A stretch of 64,000 nt of DNA from Glandiceps talaboti (Eukaryota; Hemichordata; Enteropneusta; Spengelidae). Position numbers and translations under genes: made by a program. The stretch covers positions 23,893,809 through 23,957,808 of the forward strand of contig NC_135563.1 of the NCBI RefSeq assembly GCF_964340395.1. The letters are read 5' to 3'. The notes beneath the pieces are model-generated. The model had not been told where the DNA came from. It saw nothing but the letters and a program-made list of their open reading frames with translations, and searched no databases. Positions 36,873 through 48,084 of this stretch are shown in pieces. Within the stretch, counting starts at the first letter, position 1. Each line of letters opens with the position of its first letter.

Positions 36873-38701
36873 AACACTTATTCTCTGTTTCTCAACGTAG
36901 CACCTCAACAATGACAGGTCAGTCGACTAAAAATAAAGACAAATTTTAAAAGTAAGTGTATGTGTACATGTTGGTGATGATTTCAATTCCTAATCGTACA
37001 ATATACTTTAACTGTGTGAATGACTTACAAATGACTTACAAATGACAGTCAGAAGGAAACTCTGAACCATTTGTTTTATCAAATTTTCAAAATTTCAGTG
37101 ATAATCAAATAATTTTTGCTCAGACACGCACTTGTGGGATTTCCATCTGACAATCAGTGACACTGCGATTTTTTTCTAATCTTGACATAGAGGGTGTCAC
37201 TTTTCCTTAATTTTGCCAGATCAAAGTAAATAGGGTCAGTCATGAGAATTATAGAATTACATTGTATAGTAATTAAGGCCACTGTAATATAATGGCAGAG
37301 CCACTTTAGATTGTTGTTCTTACAAGCATTGTGGGAATGTAAAATTATGAGCTACCATACATGATTGGTGAAAGAATTATATAGCAGCTTTCACTCTCAA
37401 AATATTGCCTAATTACATAAAATCATTACTTATGCAAATGACTTAATAAAATTTAAAGCTACACTAAGAAGTTTTCAAGGAGACATATGCTTAGTTATCT
37501 TCAGGCTTACATTCCAAAGTTACTGCCTAATTACCAAATATCATTAATCAAATGACTCATCTATATTATTTAAAACTAAATCAGGAAGTTGAATGAAATG
37601 ACAGATAAACAGACAAAAGCATAACATATTATGGAGATAAAAATAGGTTCGCTTAGTTGTGAAACAAGTCACCAATTCAAGCAATTTGTATACCCAATTA
37701 CTTCAGTCGTGATATCCATTCCACTTCTTCCAATACTACTCCCCTCCTCTCCCGCCCCTCCCCCCTCAAAATGTGCTAACAACATTAAATGATATGCCAT
37801 GATTTTTGATGAATTTCTCTTCTTCTTTTTCAGGACTAACAACAAGCTGGCACTGTGATCAGTAACACATATGTTCAAGAAGTAATGTAGTGGACATTCA
37901 TGGAAAAGGTAAATGAGAGAAATTCTGACTAAATTTCAAATCTTAAAGAATTCATATACCTTCTTTCATTTTGGAGATATTTCAGGGGAAAAATATACTT
38001 GGAAAGTGTTGTCAACAAATCTGCTAAATCTTGTCCACAAAAATAAAATAAAGTTGTTTTTAACACTTTTCAAAATACACAATGATCCATATTGACAAAG
38101 AAAGATTTTTGCCTTGTGAACTATATCCTGCATAGACTTTCAATCAATTCAGTAAGTTCTCTTGTAGAGTGTGAAGTTGTTTATGTTTTTACCATCCTAT
38201 TCAAGTTCTGAATAATAGTTACTTCGACCCTCAACTTCTTTGTTTGCTTGAATAGTGCGCTATTTAAAAACAGCTCATATTGTATATGCGCCAGTGTCCA
38301 TTGAATAAAAAACAAAAACCTTGAGTGTAATTTTGTTTTTGAAAAGTCACAAAAGAGAAGAACAACCTTTAATGATGGATGTCTTGGCTTTAAACTACAG
38401 TGACTTAGTCTATGTAGCTTCAGTAGTGTTCTGATGAGGGTCACAGATTCAAGGTGAATTCTATACATACATTGCTGATAGATAACATTATGTCCTTGCA
38501 TATGGTAAATGAATCTCTTCTATATGTATAATTAGATCTACTAGATTTCTAGTAAGAAGCCCTGGGACAGGGCCCTGGGATCACACAAAATTATCTTCCT
38601 GCTGCTGTCACTATCAATTTTAGCTGACAAATTGTTGAAATTGCTATGGAAATGTTAGCCTACTGGTTCGGAACGATCAAAAATTAAAAAAATTAAAATG
38701 A
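36873..38701. other. Unannotated AT-rich stretch
   Basis: A degenerate duplication (TTACATAAAATCATTACTTATGCAAATGACT versus TTACCAAATATCATTAATCAAATGACT, about 37,410 and 37,532) is present. No gene supported. Confidence 0.35.
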
Positions 38702-39003
38702 CAGTTAATAGGATATATAGTTGAAATAATGTTGTAGTGTTAGTCCTTCAAAGACTACAGGTAGGCTACAGTTAGGATAGCTGAAATAGTGTAGTAGTGT
38801 TAGTCCTTCAAAGACTACAGGTAGGCTACAGTTAGGATAGCTGAAATAGTGTAGTAGTGTTAGTCCTTCAAGACTACATGTAGGCTACAGTTAGGATAGC
38901 TAAATAGTGTAGTAGTGTTAGTCCTTCAAAGACTACAGGTAGGCTACAGTTAGGATAGCTGAAATAGTGTAGTAGTGTTAGTCCTTCAAGACTACAGGTA
39001 TGC
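38702..39003. repeat. Minisatellite, ~60 bp unit, 5 copies
   Basis: The unit is AGTTAGGATAGCTGAAATAG, TGTAGTAGTGTTAGTCCTTC, AAAGACTACAGGTAGGCTAC. The first copy is diverged. Confidence 0.95.
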
Positions 39004-39065
39004 TATGGAAATGTTGATAAAGAGTGTGACATTTACCAATATTTTACAAAATGCTAAATTTATGC

Positions 39066-39171
39066 AAACACACACACACACACATACACATACATACATA
39101 CATACACATACACATACATACATACATACATACATACATACATACATACATACATACATACATACATACAT

Positions 39172-39208
<37 letters not shown>
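39066..39208. repeat. Microsatellite (CA)n-(CATA)n-(CA)n
   Basis: CATA tetramers flanked by CA runs on both sides. Confidence 0.97.
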
Positions 39209-39289
39209 ACACAATTCAGCCACATCATCCCAAAAAACAAATGTACAAACCACAAACTCCACTTTCACTAAAATTTCTATCAAAAATAT

Positions 39290-39475
39290 TGACACTCAAT
39301 TTTTTTGTCAATACCTCAGTTGACATGCACAGGGAATTTAAATTCAAACTTATACTGTAACATCATTTTTAGAATTTCAATTTCTACTCACAGAGTCAAA
39401 AAAAATTCTTGGAAACGAATCCCAAATTTCACTGACATCTCTCGTCAGCATCATCGGGGTATACTACAATGTATG
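39290..39475 (-). mobile_element. Dispersed repeat with hammerhead-like core
   Basis: On the minus strand: CCGATGA, TG, stem CTGAC/GTCAG with loop GAGAGAT, then TGAAA, then TTTGGGATTCGTTTCCAAG. The order CYGATGA - stem II - GAAA is that of a hammerhead ribozyme, such as those carried by Penelope-like and related retroelements. Helix III is weak (TTGG/CCAA) and the cleavage-site triplet is not convincing. The plus-strand relative at 33,500 supports dispersal. Confidence 0.5.
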
Positions 39476-39920
39476 TTCATCATTGTTGTGGATTCTTATT
39501 TTTTCTATTTGTTAATATCAAAAACATATCTTGTTCTTCTGCCTGGAACTGTTCAAATTAAATATATACCATGTGGTTACTGAAAACCAACACATTTATA
39601 AGTTATGCACTCAAATCATGTTTTTAATCAAATGCTTACACAAAAGGCTTAAAATATGGTCATTCTTTTGATTCAAGATTTAATCAACAAAATTAATTTT
39701 AGACACAGTAACAGCTTTATCACGATTTAGGTTTTGAAGATTTTTATGTGATCATAATGTTTATGTCTTGGAATAAGTAGGGTTTTTGCCTTCAGGCACA
39801 CCTGTGTATTACAAGATACATGTATCACTTCACTGTTTTGACTTTCCATTTTCAAAATATTTCAATAACAGTGAAAGAGAAACACAATAGAATTGAAGCC
39901 ATGATATCTGAAACAGAAAG
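39476..39920. other. Unannotated AT-rich stretch
   Basis: No supportable gene. Confidence 0.35.
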
Positions 39921-40343
39921 TTGTCTGGTTTCACAGAAGTCTTACTATTAAACATTGCTAAATTTCATTGTCTGATTTCACAGAAGTCTTACTATTAAAC
40001 ATTGCTAAATTTCATTGTCTGGTTTCACAGAAGTCTTACTATTAAACATTGCTAAATTTCATTGTCTGGTTTCACAGAAGTCTTACTATTAAACATTGCT
40101 AAATTTCATTGTCTGGTTTCACAGAAGTCTTACTATTAAACATTGCTAAATTTCATTGTCTGGTTTCACAGAAGTCTTACTATTAAACATTGCTAAATTT
40201 CATTGTCTGGTTTCACAGAAGTCTTACTATTAAACATTGCTAAATTTCATTGTCTGGTTTCACAGAAGTCTTACTATTAAACATTGCTAAATTTCATTGT
40301 CTGGTTTCACAGAAGTCTTACTATTAAACATTGCTAAATTTCA
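39921..40343. repeat. Minisatellite, exactly 9 x 47 bp, nearly identical
   Basis: The unit is TTGTCTGGTTTCACAGAAGT, CTTACTATTAAACATTGCTA, AATTTCA. I see a single variant (TTGTCTGAT in unit 2), so the array is very young or actively homogenised, unless assembled by collapse and copy. Confidence 0.97.
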
Positions 40344-40487
40344 TTGTCTGCTTGATATAAAATAATCTTAGTAACATTGCCTCATTTTCTAAATGCATGT
40401 AATATCATTTATATATTTATTTAATTATTTATATTATCTCTTTTTATATATTTATCAAATATTGACAGACCACATCTTTGTAATGTA

Positions 40488-40690
40488 AATTTAGAATTTC
40501 TGCTCATAACCTACACATAGAAACAGACAGGAGATGTAATACACAGAGAGACCAGAGATTCTGTGAACATTGTAAAACGGTACTTGAATATGAATACAAC
40601 TTCTTACTTTTTGTCCCCTGTACACAGACAGAAGACAGAAATACATTTCAGCATTTTATAGACAACCACACTATGACAAATTTGTAACAC
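40488..40690 (+). mobile_element. LINE remnant: C-terminal zinc-finger-like domain
   Basis: One open frame reads FRISAHNLHIETDRRCN, then RFCEHCKTVLEYEYNFLLFV and PCTQTEDRNTFQHFID before a stop. The pattern FRIS.H.L.IE, CxxC, the acidic-(H/N)FLL core and a final C is the retrotransposon C-terminal signature. The expected IEDE is LEYE and the metal-ligand His is Asn. No upstream domain is attached. Confidence 0.8.
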
Positions 40691-41965
40691 TCATGAAGAC
40701 CAATAACATACACACACAAAGAAATCTCGCCATGTATTTATTTAGCGTTTTGATTTCGTGACAGAAACCAATTATTTATTTATGTATTTAGTTATTTTCA
40801 CAGTCATTATCTCTGCAGATTGTTACACTGTAATATGTAAATGATTTGTTCTTACTAGGGTGCATGTACCTGTGTAATGTTGGAGCATCTATTGTTGTAT
40901 GTACTAACACTTTAAAAAACTTTTGTAACGATCTGCTAAGAATGTTAAATCAAGCAAAGAAAATGTGGCAACATTCATAAGATTTTTTTTAGAGACAATA
41001 ACATGTAGCAATATTAGTAAGATTTCTGTTGAGTCAGAGGATGAAATGTAGCAACATTTAGATTTTTGTCAAACCACAAGAAGTTTTTCCAGTTTTACTG
41101 TCTACAACTACAGAAGTACTACTAGTGATATCTTAAAAATGTACCCATTCATACAGGGATTATGTAGCATACAGTCATGTACTGCTGGAGGTATCACAGC
41201 TGTGTACATGTATGGACTGGAAAATGACACTGGAATATAATATGCAACTATAAATACCTTACCTCATAGTTCATCATCAGTGGAACAGCAAACAAACTAT
41301 AATCAAGTGACAATAAGACCGTGAACTTGGTATAATATATGTACTTGTGTCATCTTTTAATTATTGTTTCCATTGCTATCCAGAATTATTTGGATCATAG
41401 TCTTAGAATTTCAAAGCAATCACTTCCAGAATGGAAGATTCTGTAACTATATAATTAATTAGAGATTTTTTAGACATACCTTGATTAAAATAAGTAAATC
41501 GGTGAACTGTATAGAGTATGTTTTATTTATTGGTGTGTGTTATGTATTTTAGGGACTTTTGAAGCTGAAATGTTGAAAGTATGTTAAGCTTGATTACATT
41601 TATACTATCGTAAATATAAAATTTTGTGACAAAAATTGTCATCAGATAACAACACATTATTATTGGTGTTTATGTTAACAGTCAGGTAAAAATCTACTTG
41701 AGTTCTCCAGGATTAGTCAAAGAACCAAGCACTATGATTTAATACTGTATTTACCAGTCTTCCTAATATGTTACCTTAGTTACCCTATAGGCTCCAGCCC
41801 CTACCAAAAACATCAACCAAAGAAGGCCTCAAATCAAAGTTACTGTCATCTGACCTTTCTGGTACAAAAAATATTTAGGAAGAAATAAGCTAAAATAGAA
41901 AAGTCACATTCTTAGCCAAATCACTGAAGTGTACAGGAATGTACCCTCCATCAATATAACTACAG
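40691..41965. other. Unannotated AT-rich stretch
   Basis: The part up to about 40,950 may still be LINE 3' sequence (ATTTATTTATGTATTTAGTTA). Nothing else supported. Confidence 0.35.
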
Positions 41966-42480
41966 ATATTCACATTTCTGTACATAAACATTACACAGTG
42001 AGTCTATTTTGACTAACTCACATTTCTGTACATAAACATTACACAGTGTGTCTATTTTGACTAACTCACATTTCTGTACATAAACATTACACAGTGTGTC
42101 TATTTTGACTAACTCACATTTCTGTACATAAACATTACACAGTAAGTGTGTCGATTTTGACTAACTCACATTTCTGTACATAAACATTACACAGTGAGTG
42201 TGTCTATTTTGACTAACTCACATTTCTGTACATAAACATTACACAGTGAGTGTGTCTATTTTGACTAACTCACATTTCTGTACATAAACATTACACAGTA
42301 AGTGTGTCGATTTTGACTAACTCACATTTCTGTACATAAACATTACACAGTGAGTGTGTCTATTTTGACTAACTCACATTTCTGTACATAAACATTACAC
42401 AGTGAGTGTGTCTATTTTGACTAACTCACATTTCTGTACATAAACATTACACAGTAAGTGTGTCGATTTTGACTAACTCA
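41966..42480. repeat. Minisatellite, 48-52 bp unit, 10 copies with trimeric higher order
   Basis: The unit is TCACATTTCTGTACATAAAC, ATTACACAGT, (GAGT)GTGTCTATTTTGACTAAC. Units 4, 7 and 10 carry GTAAGTGTGTCGA; units 5, 6, 8 and 9 carry GTGAGTGTGTCTA. So units 5-7 and 8-10 are a repeated trimer of about 156 bp. Confidence 0.95.
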
Positions 42481-45400
42481 GGAGAGAAAGAGCCTGCTTT
42501 ATGATTATCAGAATCAAACAAAGAGAGGATTTTATGAGAAATGGAAACAGTGATAGTTTAAACTTTACAATTCAAAATGTATGATTTCCACTCTGCCACA
42601 CTGAATGATGTGAAAGAAGCCATTGAAAGCAATATATTTTACACCTTTAGTATTACCGGAGGACAGCTGATGCAAATGTACAAATTTTATTATCTCAATA
42701 ACGTGGTAGCCCTTGACAACCATGTAGCGTATCTATGTGTCTATTATCATATCAAGCCATGAATGCCAATTAAAACAAAAAAGGACAGAAATGATTTTCG
42801 TGGTTTGTGCGTCATCATTGTTTGATGAAAAATACAGTACACATAGAACTCAGTGAAGTGAAACACAATGAGGATGACCTACCTGCAGTACAGTTAGATT
42901 GTAAATGGTTGAGTAGTTTTAATTGAAAGCATACCATTATAGACATGCACAGACTGAATATATCAGTGGTCAGGCGAATTATAGGTTGCATATCATGTAA
43001 ACCGACAACTTAACAACACAACATGTGTAAAATAAAATAAAATTTATAAAAAAGACTAAATTTACCTCATAAATTCTCGACTCTCTGATTTTATTGAAAT
43101 GCATACTACACAGTTTGACAATGTTAAAACTATTTATTTTTTAGGATTCAATGTATATATTTTGTATTGAATATTCAGAATAACTAAAAACCAGACTGAA
43201 AATACTGAGTTGTTACCATCATATGAAAATGATATCAAAATTAGGTTTAAAATGTGAGTGTTTAAATACAATGAACACACCACCATCTGGTATCATTTTC
43301 TATTGTTCACAGAGAAGATAAGATTATGTGATCATTTTGTTTCAGCATTGTGAACCACAACCACCTTTACAACACTGTCCCTAAAGAGGTGTCACAGAAG
43401 AAAGATAAACTTTGGTTTGCAAGAATGTACCAAAATGGCATTATGATACCTATCGTATGGTTTGAATCTTCTAATTCTACAAGCCACTATTTACAAATAA
43501 AATAGGGGAAAGGGGGGGGGGGGGGGTGTTAAATTTTGCATGACCAAATGCCTAATTCAGCAAAATTTTTGCTTTCAAGGATTTTCAGTCTTAAGAAATT
43601 ACCTATAGTGAAAAGTGGACACTAGAGTTTGAAATCTACAATAGTACTAATTAGCCTATGTAAATTAAAAGACAAAGCTATGATGTCCTTTTCATCATAG
43701 ATTAGAGTATCCCAAGCCTTCAGATTTTATAAACATTACCTGTCATGTTTTCTGCTTTAATGGCAATAAAATAGTATTTACCATATCATCCTCATACGTA
43801 CACAACAACTGTATCTATTCCCAACCAAAGATAATAGGAACACCCTTAAATTCAGCTGGTGTTTAATATCAGAACTTCTTTTTGTTCCTTTTCTTACTTT
43901 TACATACTTAAGGCTAATGGTGGTGTTCAGGAGATGCAGACACAATAATGCACAGCATGAAATAAACCCTGTCATTATTTTGTGACATGAAATAAAAACA
44001 CTAATAGTTGAATTTTTTGAAATAACCAATATAGGCTTACTACCACTGTTTAGTTTTGAGTAGCTTCTGTTTCAATGATTATTTATTTCTTTTATCAACA
44101 TTTCCACTGGGTTCCCTCTTTCATACATAAAATCACAACAGTGAGGAGTTCCTTTCCACACCTGAGAGAATACTTTATTGAAATTATTGTCCATCTTGCT
44201 ACGTTCTGTGAACTCCAAAGAATAGTAAACGTGTCTGATTGTTTCCAGCTACTGGTTTTGGTTCACACCACACCAACAAATAAAACAATTTATTGGACTT
44301 TAATGTACACCCTTATCGACTTCAAGAAGTGATGAAACTGTCATGATTGAGGACTTGTTTTATTGCTAAAGCCATAAACTGACATTAATGCAAACGCTGG
44401 TTTCAGCATAGACAAGGCTTCTATTTGTATCGCGATCATTATCACTGTGAAAAGGCAAATAATGCACAGAACCACATTTCATAACAACGTCGTCTAGCTA
44501 GCTGTTCAGTTCCAGACTTTGTGTCATGTGCATGAAATGGTCGCACAACTTTTGGGCCGATAGCCAAAAACGAATTTAATTGTGGATGTTTATTTGAGCC
44601 TTTTATACAACCTGACAAAAGCCTTTAGGGTACTCTTTTCTAAAACAGGACAAAAGATATGTCCCGTTATCACCTTTGCCTTTTTGTTTGTCTCGCTAGT
44701 TTAGAGGGCCTTTATGTCTCATGTTGTATTCCGAACATGGGGCTTCTCCAGCAAAGACTGACATTGGACAGATTAGAGGGATTTTACTACTGCAGTGCCA
44801 ATGCATTATTGTGATGTACTTTGGGAAAAAAAAAAACGTTTTGACAAGCGTGCATTTAGCTATGGTACTACAACGTGAAATGACAGCTCCGCGTTCAGAA
44901 TTTTCTCCGATTATTTAAAAAGTACATTGTATATCAGATTTCCAAGGTTAGACATTTAAATGTAAACAATTCAATCGTCAAGATCAACGCGATGTATTTA
45001 CATCATATATCGTTCGTGACCAAACTTTAAAAAATGTACAAGTCACCGCAAAAAATTACCTTTATTGCAAAGAAAGAGACACTCCACCACACCCAAAGAA
45101 TACCGATTGCGCGTTTTGATACTAAAGTTTGCTCTCTTGGTATACATTAGCTGCAATATTAAATTGCAGTGTAGTTTATGCTTTTTATTTCAACTTCTAT
45201 TTCTGTTTTGAGCTGTTTATCGTTCTGGGGTTTGCAAAACAGGCTATTCATATATATGTAACTATTTGTATGTTAGGGCCGCGTTTATCACAGAATCGCT
45301 ACTACTTTACAACACATTAAATTGGTTTCATACTCGCATGGGATTTCATTGGAATCTTAATAATATTATAGTAAACGTAAAGATCTGTTCAGCGTCTCTC

Positions 45401-45761
45401 TACGTCCTGGGAGAAAATTCCAAACGTGCAGCAGTATAAATTTTAAGATGTAAACTTATACCTAAGAAATACGCCGGGCCGGGAATTGGAAGCCATGGTT
45501 TGTGAACATCGAATGACCTAGCGTTGTGTCAAACGATTATGACAACCACCAGACAAGCTTCAAATTCAATTCTTATAATAGTATACAATGTGGACTGGCG
45601 TTGTTTTAAATATAACAGGCACGCGGACAATGGGAGCTGCAGTTCTTATACTTGGTATACACAATGATGTATACGGGAGGCAGGTGTTCGAAGCACGGTC
45701 CCTTGTGTTTAGTACGCTGCTGCCCTGTGGAGATAAAAGATTTGGTTATACTTAGCCTTAC
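42481..45761. other. Unannotated stretch; presumed phosphodiesterase intron
   Basis: Lies immediately 3' of the first coding exon of the phosphodiesterase gene. A poly-G tract is at about 43,507-43,526. I looked for the rest of GAF-A in the splice-compatible strand and did not recognise it. Short open frames here lack family signatures. Confidence 0.45.
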
Positions 45762-46382
45762 CTCGTATGCATTCTTGATGTTCACCGTCTCCTTGGTGAG
45801 AGCAACGTGGCCCACGATGCCTTTTCCAATGGGTATTCGGATCTCATCTTCTTGCGAATGAATCGATTCCTCAAGGGTGGAATTTTCATTCACATCGAAT
45901 AACTTGGAGACAAGAAATCGGTTTTCTTTTCCTCCCTTCACGAGGAACAAACTGCAGCGGTCGCCGTTCGTCAAGAAACTTACGTTCATCAAGATTTTGT
46001 GACTAAGGGTGCTGATGTCAAGCTCGTTCGCTATGTCCCTGATCAGTTCCATGAATAATTCCTTTTCGTTCATTTCTTTTAGCACGGTCCTGCTTCTTCG
46101 CAAAGTCTTCGGCTTGGGGCTGCCACTGATGAGACTCTTCAGGGAGCCTCCTGCTCCCGACATAGACTTCCGAAAATGTTTCAAAATAGCAGCCCCTTTC
46201 TCGGTGTCCCCTAGTGGAGTAGAAGTAGCATCTGAGGACCAGGCGCCGTCTTTTCCATGTTTTGTTATCCATTTGTCAACCATATGCGATGTAGCTTTTG
46301 TGCTGAAATATTCCTCAGCAAACTGTGGGTCGCTTTCCAAAAACTTAGCGACTTCCTCGCGAGTCAGCTTTTTCTCTCCCAT
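45762..46382 (-). CDS. PDE5/PDE11: First coding exon of a GAF-domain cyclic nucleotide phosphodiesterase (PDE5/PDE11 type)
   Basis: 207 codons, starting MGEKKLTREEVAKFL. The ATG at 46,382 is the first Met after an in-frame TGA about 25 bases upstream. Residues 10-43 (VAKFLESDPQFAEEYF, MVDKW) match the N-terminal segment shared by PDE5 and PDE11. A basic, Ser-rich linker follows (70-102, with RRSRT, a possible PKA/PKG site). GAF-A starts near 107 (ELIRDIANELDISTLSHKIL, DRCSLFLV, FLVSKLFDV, GKGIVGHVA, ETVNIKNAYE). The exon stops after NAYE at GAG|GTAAGG, a strong donor in phase 0. In the family, GAF-A binds a cyclic nucleotide and allosterically controls a C-terminal HD-type catalytic domain that hydrolyses cGMP (PDE5) or cAMP and cGMP (PDE11). 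STLEE and NIK.AYE favour PDE5; DRCSLFLV and ETVNI favour PDE11; I cannot decide. GAF-B and the catalytic domain are not in this exon. Confidence 0.92.
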
Positions 46383-46720
46383 AGTGTTATACACAGCGGA
46401 TCATATGATGAATATATCGCGGTGTATAAAATATATAATGTCAATATGCGGTCTTCCCCTTCGGTCGCTATCCACTGTTTTTAGTCTGTCTAGTTATCGG
46501 CCGAAGCCGTATACGCCAACTGCGACGTGCATCAGAATGCTGTTTGCAAGAAGCCTTGACGAAAATGTGATATGTATGTATGTGTACGTGTATATCTGAT
46601 CAAGCAGACGGCCCTGACGAAAGTACGATACGCTGGGTCGGATCGTTTCTATATCCTACACACACACACACTCTGCTGGTTCATAATCACCTCATTTCGT
46701 ATTCAGAGAAACTGCCACTG

Positions 46721-46725
46721 ATTGG
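46721..46725 (-). promoter_or_regulatory. Possible CCAAT box upstream of the phosphodiesterase exon
   Basis: The minus strand reads GTCCAATCAG about 340 bases upstream of the ATG, within a CpG-richer stretch (46,480-46,850). Motif match only; the transcription start is unknown. Confidence 0.2.
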
Positions 46726-46986
46726 ACAATCGCGTTATGACATCATAATCAATTGATAAGTTGATACTGTTTTGGAGCGTACATACAAATGGCACATGGA
46801 ACTCCCAATCGATCGTGCGCTATTTCGGAGAGGACGCTTTCGTTCTATTTCGAGAATTGCATTTGAAGAAGCAAGAGAGTCGTTCCAGGTTCAATAAACA
46901 TGATAAGAAACTATAAGTGAATATTCTGAAATTGTCTGTTACTTTCTCGTAAGATTAATTTAAAATCCATGGCATAATAGTTTCAG

Positions 46987-47108
46987 CAGATATAGAATAA
47001 AATAGAATACATGTAGGATAGAATAGGATAGGATAGGATAGAATAGAATAGAATAGAATAGAATAGAATAGAATAGAATAGAATAGAATAGAATAGAATA
47101 GAATAGAA
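46987..47108 (-). repeat. (TATTC)n tail of a LINE copy
   Basis: On the minus strand, GGATGCAATAAAGATTCTAT passes into about 20 TATTC pentamers. It directly follows the LINE remnant at 47,290-47,604, so it is best read as the 3' microsatellite tail of that insertion, later expanded. Confidence 0.75.
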
Positions 47109-47604
47109 TCTTTATTGCATCCGTTAAGAAAACTCCATTCCTTCATTCGATTTTCTGCAATAAGTGCTTGGTTCAAAAACAAACTAGTAAATATATCAAC
47201 TACAGTAACAATAGTTAACAAAAATAATAAAGTAAGGATTATACGAAAGTTAAAACTTCACGTTAGATAAATGTAATATATAATATCTTTTAACTCTGAA
47301 TGTCTTCCCTTTTGATAAGCACTGATTTTATGAAAGTTGTCAGCGCCATAATTATGTGTCTTTGATCAGAGTTAAAAAGAGTAATACATTTTGTTTCATT
47401 GTCTAGTTCTTTGAAATTGCCTAGACCACTGATTGCACTTAGTCTGGTATACATGCGTTGTCTGTCAATGTTATAGTTGTTGCATATTGTGATGAAGTGT
47501 ATTTCATCTTCTATCATATTGCAGGTGTTACATATAGATCTTGCAATGTCAATATAAGATAGACAGAGGTCAAACGGATCACGCCGAATTACAATGTAAG
47601 ACAA
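47109..47604 (-). mobile_element. LINE remnant: C-terminal domain plus 3' UTR
   Basis: The minus-strand frame reads DPFDLCLSYIDIARSICNTC, NMIEDEIHFITICNNYNIDR, QRMYTRLSAISGL and stays open for about 100 codons. It has the CNxC...IEDE.HF...C...Y...R signature of the LINE ORF C terminus. The 3' UTR contains GGATGCAATAAAG before the pentamer tail. The frame is intact but lacks the endonuclease and polymerase regions. Confidence 0.85.
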
Positions 47605-47639
47605 ATCTCACTAATGGCCTGATAGTCCTGGTACAATTA

Positions 47640-47760
47640 GATGTTATGTTATTCCCAATATTTTTCTTCGTTGGGAAATAAGAGTGACCTAAGGGGATTT
47701 GTCACTACTCGTCTAGTGAACAACCCTTATAGAAAGGTATTTTCCACTTACTCTAACCGA
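47640..47760 (+). mobile_element. Fragment related to the 11.75-kb MITE
   Basis: CCCAATATTTTTCTTCGTTG, then GTGACCTAAGG and GATTTGTCACTAC(T)CGTCTAG follow the order of the left arm at 11,750-11,820. No right arm seen. Confidence 0.5.
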
Positions 47761-48084
47761 ACAGATTTAGTTTTAGCAAATCCACAAAAACTCGTATTCA
47801 ACAATTTCACACTAATCACTAAATAAAAACATTACACATAAAACGAATTACAAAAAACGAATGACGCCATTTACAGTACACCCTCTACGTACACTATTAA
47901 AAGAAGTGAAATGACAACCGCCACTCTCTAGCATAAGTGGTGTTAAGGCAAATATCCCAGTGCTTTGATAAAGGAATGGTACATATGTAATAATTTACAG
48001 TATGTAAGTATATGAAACAGTCCAGGGATTAACATTTAACGGGCACTTGGGTGGATGCTAAACAGCGGAATGACACCCTTTTCT
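47761..48084. other. Unannotated spacer
   Basis: No supportable gene. Confidence 0.35.

Noticed and set aside
35760-36911. 383-residue open frame on the minus strand
   Set aside because: It is the product of a 42-bp tandem repeat whose length is a multiple of three; another long frame is open in the same region and substitutions do not favour synonymous changes.
42577-42762. 61-residue frame after the 52-bp array
   Set aside because: Length is within chance expectation in this composition and no homology or splice context is visible.
46009-46599. 196-residue plus-strand frame
   Set aside because: Antisense shadow of the phosphodiesterase exon, which has clear family homology and a splice donor on the other strand.
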